From positions 69,446-133,445 of the forward strand of contig JAKBVZ010000035.1 of NCBI GenBank assembly GCA_021841005.1: 64,000 nucleotides of DNA, in the 5' to 3' direction. Each line of letters starts with the position of its first letter. Positions within the stretch are counted from its first letter, which is position 1. Positions 61,030 through 64,000 of this stretch are shown here, piece by piece. The notes beneath the pieces are model-generated. The model searched no databases and was not told where the DNA came from. It worked only from the letters and a program-made list of their open reading frames with translations. This stretch comes from Actinomycetes bacterium (lineage in GTDB: Bacteria > Actinomycetota > Acidimicrobiia > Acidimicrobiales > JAMCPL01). The position numbers and the translations under genes are program-made.

Positions 61030-61782
61030 TTAGGACATGGTGAGTCCACCGTCTACGCTCAGGGTCTGTCCGGTGATGTAATCGGCGTCAGAAGAGACCA
61101 TGAAGCAGATGGCCCTGGCTACTTCCTCCGGCTTACCTACCCGGCGAAACGGGATCGAGCGTGTGATCGCATCCATTAGTCGTTCGTTACCCTCGCGTAC
61201 TCCGGCAAGCATGGCAGTGTCGATGAGCCCCGGCGCCACGCAGTTCACATTGATGCTGTGGCGAGCCACTTCTCTGGCAATGGCTTTGGAGAACGCAATT
61301 GTGGCGCCTTTGGCCCCGGAATAGACGGTTTCCCCACTGGAACCGACCCTTCCTGCGTCTGAAGCCACCAGTACGATGCGGCCGTGCTCTTGGCCAATCA
61401 TGTGAGGCAGAACCGCATGCACGCATGCGAGATGGCCGCGGTAGTTGACCGCAATGACCTTGTCCCAGAGTTCCTCGTCAGTGTCGACGAATGGCATGAC
61501 CTTGTCCCAGCCGGCGTTGGAAACCAAGATGTCCAGGTGCTCGAATGCATCCAAGACCTTTGTTGTCATGGATCGGACATCAGAGGTGGACGTGACGTCA
61601 CAGGCTATGCCTATTCCTTCACCTGGAGTGGATGCGATCTCGCTGGCCACCTGAGATGCTCTGGTCTCGTCGAGATCCGCCACTGCTACGGCCGCACCTT
61701 CGGCTGCGAGTGACAGCGCAACTGCCCTGCCGATGCCACTGCCACCACCAGTGACGATAGCTGTCTTACCTTCGAAGCGCAT
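61030..61782 (-). CDS. Short-chain dehydrogenase, BadH-like
   Basis: This 250-residue SDR has the NAD site TGGGSGIG (11-18), NAGWD at 89-93 and the catalytic triad Ser141, Tyr154 and Lys158 (YSGAK). It resembles 2-hydroxycyclohexanecarboxyl-CoA dehydrogenase BadH through the whole length, for example NAGWD, VASDAGRVGSSGETVYSGAK and the C-terminal ITGQTLSVDGGLTMS. The reaction would be oxidation of an alicyclic 2-hydroxyacyl-CoA to the 2-oxo compound before ring opening. An AAGGAGGT ribosome site lies ahead of the ATG. It is last in the minus-strand transcript behind the CoA-transferase pair (69-bp gap). Confidence 0.83.
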   Translation of the reverse strand: MRFEGKTAIVTGGGSGIGRAVALSLAAEGAAVAVADLDETRASQVASEIASTPGEGIGIACDVTSTSDVRSMTTKVLDAFEHLDILVSNAGWDKVMPFVDTDEELWDKVIAVNYRGHLACVHAVLPHMIGQEHGRIVLVASDAGRVGSSGETVYSGAKGATIAFSKAIAREVARHSINVNCVAPGLIDTAMLAGVREGNERLMDAITRSIPFRRVGKPEEVARAICFMVSSDADYITGQTLSVDGGLTMS

Positions 61783-61851
61783 AAGTCTTTCTACCTCCTT
61801 ATATTGTGAATATTGCGAGTCATATCGAGTGCAAGAGCCATACTTATAGGC

Positions 61852-62631
61852 TCAACGGAGCAGTCCATCAGGGTCCATCGCCCGTAATATGTCAAGCTGT
61901 TCGGGAGAGGGAGGTGCCGTGTTCGGCACAGGCTCTTCGATCTCGATCTCGAAACCGGTGGCGTCCACCACCTGTTGAAGCTCTACGCCTGGGTGGAGCG
62001 AGGCAATCCGCATCCGCAAGGTTTCTGGATTGAAGGTCATGGCGCACAGAGGGGTGACCACCATGGCCGGCCCCCCTCCCATGAGTCCAGCTTCCCGCCA
62101 GGACACCGGTCCTTCCAAGAAACCGGGACCGCTCCGGAAGTCGACCTTCTCGACGAAGGTGCGCCGGTTGTGCGACATGGTGTAAATGAGTGTTCTTCCC
62201 ACTCTGGACAGGAAAGGAAGCCCTACGCTACCTGGTCCCCGAGGGTGAGGATGGTTCCAGCTGCCCACCGCCACCAGATTGCAGTTGCCGTAGACGTCAA
62301 TCTGGATGCCACCGGCAAAGAAGATGTCGAACACGTCGCCACGGCCTTCCATCAGAACCACATCGGTAAGCGGTACCGCTGTCTCTGCCCGCAGCAGCCT
62401 GTAGTCGCAAGCGGAGGCGACCAGTGGTTGCTGGTATGGGTTGACACTGCAAGTACCGCCGGCGATGTAGGAGAAGTTTGGAGCATGTGTCAACTGTGCC
62501 AGCCTGCAGGAAGCTTGGGGAATAGCGCTACCCGTACCCATTATGGCAACTTCGCCGTCATGCAACTCGCCAGCCAACACGGTGGCCATCAGCTCTGACG
62601 AACTCCAATCCGTTGTTTGATCTAGGCTCAT
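61852..62631 (-). CDS. IpdB-like CoA-transferase-family beta subunit
   Basis: This 259-residue protein has the class I CoA-transferase fold and looks like IpdB, the beta subunit of the steroid ring-opening hydrolase. Shared features include GIQIDVYGNCNLVAVGSW, the PGSVGLPFLSR segment, RTFVEKVDFRSGPGFLEGP and the C-terminal IASLHPGVELQQVVDATGFE. In Mycobacterium IpdAB hydrolyses a cyclic oxo-acyl-CoA and is not a CoA-transferase. Here it overlaps the alpha gene by 4 bp and precedes the BadH-like gene. It could open a 2-oxocyclohexane- or oxocyclohexene-carboxyl-CoA ring; a plain CoA-transferase is the alternative. Confidence 0.8.
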   Translation of the reverse strand: MSLDQTTDWSSSELMATVLAGELHDGEVAIMGTGSAIPQASCRLAQLTHAPNFSYIAGGTCSVNPYQQPLVASACDYRLLRAETAVPLTDVVLMEGRGDVFDIFFAGGIQIDVYGNCNLVAVGSWNHPHPRGPGSVGLPFLSRVGRTLIYTMSHNRRTFVEKVDFRSGPGFLEGPVSWREAGLMGGGPAMVVTPLCAMTFNPETLRMRIASLHPGVELQQVVDATGFEIEIEEPVPNTAPPSPEQLDILRAMDPDGLLR

Positions 62632-63530
62632 CGTCCCCTTTCCTCCAGACTGCCTTCGTAGCGCAAACCACTGATGCGATCAGTCGTGGACTGGCTGTAC
62701 AGAGCTTCTGTGGTCTGGTGCACATAACGAGTCAAGTACTCATCGGTACCACGCTCATCTCTTGCCATCGCGAGATACTGGCGCAGATGCTCTTCGTCAT
62801 ATGTGTAGAAAGCGTGAGAGGAGGTAGGGTGGCAGCCCCCAGCGGCCAAGACCACCGCATCGACGAGAAAGGCAGGAATCGTCGTGCCCATTGGATGGCT
62901 GCTGATTTCCTCGGTGGATACGATACGTTCCACCTGGAGGATCACATGCTTTGATGCCAACGCCATCGACCTGTCCAGGAAGTGAGCTCCTAGGAGGACG
63001 GCGTTCCCCTGCGCGTCTGAGAGCTGGGCATGCAGGAGAGCGACCTCCGGCGAGAGGGGAGCACCTACTAGCACGCGTTCCCCACTGAAGGGATCCTCAG
63101 CATAGGCATAGCTCTCGGGATTCACCTTGGGGATGTCCGAGTACTCGAGTCCCCTGGGCAAGGGGATGAAAGGCAGACCGCCGGCTCCTGCATAGAGGCC
63201 ATGGGTTATGTAGGGTTCGTCGCACTCGAGGATGCGTATGCTTCCCTGCTCAGCAAGGCGCCTGAAGTTGGGCGCCAAGCCGAGGTGCTCGAAACCGACG
63301 TAAGAAGTGACCAACTCGTCAACCAGTCCCGCTCCCAGCAGCAAGTCTGCGTTCATGGCTCCGCAGGGGCTGGTCAGCAACTTCCCGATCCTTCGACCTT
63401 GGCGAATGATCTCCCTTACCAGTGCCATCGGGTTGTTGTGCAAGTGCATTCCACCGACTGCCACAAAAGAGCCGTCTTCGACTATGCTCGAGATGGCATC
63501 GGAAATGGGTACTATCTTGGAAGCCCCCAT
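62628..63530 (-). CDS. IpdA-like CoA-transferase-family alpha subunit
   Basis: This 300-residue alpha subunit has the N-terminal VAVGGMHLHNNPMALVREII, TSPCGAMNADLLLGAGLVDE, ILECDEPYITHGLYAG, LPFIPLPRGLEYSDIP, AQGNAVLLGAHFLDRSMALA and VERIVSTEEISSHP. The same blocks occur in IpdA, including the ExDE segment where IpdA carries its important Glu. The gene starts 18 bp downstream of the crotonase stop and overlaps the beta gene by 4 bp, so crotonase-alpha-beta-SDR form one transcript. This mirrors the echA20-ipdA-ipdB order of mycobacterial steroid clusters. Confidence 0.8.
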   Translation of the reverse strand: MGASKIVPISDAISSIVEDGSFVAVGGMHLHNNPMALVREIIRQGRRIGKLLTSPCGAMNADLLLGAGLVDELVTSYVGFEHLGLAPNFRRLAEQGSIRILECDEPYITHGLYAGAGGLPFIPLPRGLEYSDIPKVNPESYAYAEDPFSGERVLVGAPLSPEVALLHAQLSDAQGNAVLLGAHFLDRSMALASKHVILQVERIVSTEEISSHPMGTTIPAFLVDAVVLAAGGCHPTSSHAFYTYDEEHLRQYLAMARDERGTDEYLTRYVHQTTEALYSQSTTDRISGLRYEGSLEERGR

Positions 63531-63548
63531 CAGCTGCCGCTATCCTGG

Positions 63549-64000
63549 TTAGCTCTCTCGAGGTTCAAGGGCATGGCCGCACTGACCGCAGTACTCGAAG
63601 TTGCGTGGAAGGTTGCCGGCTCCGCAAGAGGGACAATGCTTCATGTAGGGACCCCAGGGGAACTCCGAGGATCCCCCGAAAGCCGCTTGTTCTCTCAGCA
63701 TCCTGTACCGAGGTGGCCGCTTCTCTACAAAGGCGCTCATGCCTTCCAGCGGTTCCCAGGATGCATAATGAAGAGCAAGCCACTCGCCTGCATGGCCGAC
63801 AGTCTGGTACCAGGACAGATCCTTCCAGAAGTTGGCTTGTTGTTTGGTATACCTGGTGCATTCGGCGAACTTGTCGATGAGCTCCTCGCACAAGCCGTCC
63901 ACCGCCTCATCGAGCTTGGAGAGGTCGATACTGTACCCGTCCTGTTCCTTCTGCGCCAGCTTGATCTGCTCGGGCGTTGCATGCTCGATGAACTCGCCAT
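63549..64000 (-). CDS. Enoyl-CoA hydratase/isomerase (crotonase) family, C-terminal part with zinc ribbon
   Basis: This is a partial gene: the 5' part lies beyond the right edge, and the last 150 codons are seen. The sequence before the first GTG in frame is also open and coding (GEFIEHATPEQIKLAQKEQD), so the gene continues leftward on its own strand. It has a crotonase C-terminal pattern (KFAECTRYTKQQANFWKDL, TVGHAGEWLALHYASWEPLE, GMSAFVEKRPPRYRML). The last 35 residues form a zinc ribbon, CPSCGAGN and CGQCGHAL, an uncommon addition. The reaction could be hydration of the dienoyl-CoA or hydrolysis of an oxo-enoyl-CoA. The missing part is needed to decide. Confidence 0.75.
   Translation of the reverse strand, partial: GEFIEHATPEQIKLAQKEQDGYSIDLSKLDEAVDGLCEELIDKFAECTRYTKQQANFWKDLSWYQTVGHAGEWLALHYASWEPLEGMSAFVEKRPPRYRMLREQAAFGGSSEFPWGPYMKHCPSCGAGNLPRNFEYCGQCGHALEPRES

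Noticed and set aside
63549-64000. Confident call of 6-oxocyclohex-1-ene-1-carbonyl-CoA hydrolase (Oah/BamA)
   Set aside because: The visible C-terminus does not match what I recall of BamA/Oah ends, and the active-site half is outside the window.

Overview
The window looks like chromosomal DNA of an actinobacterium-like organism of moderately high GC content. The evidence is the gene order miaB-miaA-dapF-hflX-dapC, a PimB-like glycosyltransferase, a luciferase-like (LLM) oxidoreductase, menaquinone genes, a Tad/Flp pilus operon ending in a LysM plus BTAD protein, and an IpdA/IpdB-like pair. I cannot assign a class or genus. No rRNA, tRNA, prophage or CRISPR array was seen.

Layout. Bases 1-2955 are an accessory patch: a 28-bp tandem repeat, IS-like direct repeats, the C-terminal remnant of a phospholipase D-like protein, an unrecognised two-gene cassette, and an IS200/IS605 transposase remnant. 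Bases 2956-8294 hold an FMN-dependent alpha-hydroxy-acid oxidase, a SIMPL protein, an ECF sigma factor with a membrane partner, and a hemerythrin-DUF2249 protein behind a palindromic promoter site. Bases 8354-17275 are housekeeping: menF, a ubiE/menG-type methyltransferase, then a run with miaB, miaA, dapF, hflX and dapC. Bases 17580-25029 carry an NlpC/P60 hydrolase, an LLM oxidoreductase, a ROK sugar kinase, an SRPBCC protein, a PimB-like glycosyltransferase and adenine deaminase. Bases 25229-43785 carry a repeat-rich lipoprotein, a tightly overlapped Tad pilus operon (27085-39489), a lytic transglycosylase, an SSB protein and pheA-tyrA. Malate dehydrogenase follows at 43988-44995.

The most interesting region is 45042-64000, an aromatic acyl-CoA locus. 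One operon (50926 down to 45042) encodes a ferredoxin, a LeuC/LeuD-like hydro-lyase and the three subunits of a 4-hydroxybenzoyl-CoA reductase. Next come boxC-boxB, the oxygen-dependent benzoyl-CoA epoxidase branch. Divergent from these are four genes for an ATP-dependent (class I) benzoyl-CoA reductase, the oxygen-independent branch. A TetR regulator, an acyl-CoA dehydrogenase, a BadH-like dehydrogenase, an IpdAB-like CoA-transferase-fold pair and a crotonase with a C-terminal zinc ribbon follow. 4-hydroxybenzoyl-CoA would be reduced to benzoyl-CoA, which could then be handled aerobically or anaerobically. The ferredoxin/HCR operon and the reductase operon share an almost identical promoter-operator block (TTGCAA-17 bp-TATAAT/TACAAT plus a 31-bp element with one mismatch), so they are probably co-regulated.

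A second theme is short in-frame tandem repeats inserted into otherwise conserved enzymes (the oxidase, MenF, MiaB, DapF, CpaE, TyrA), plus a 73-bp tandem duplication over the end of miaA.
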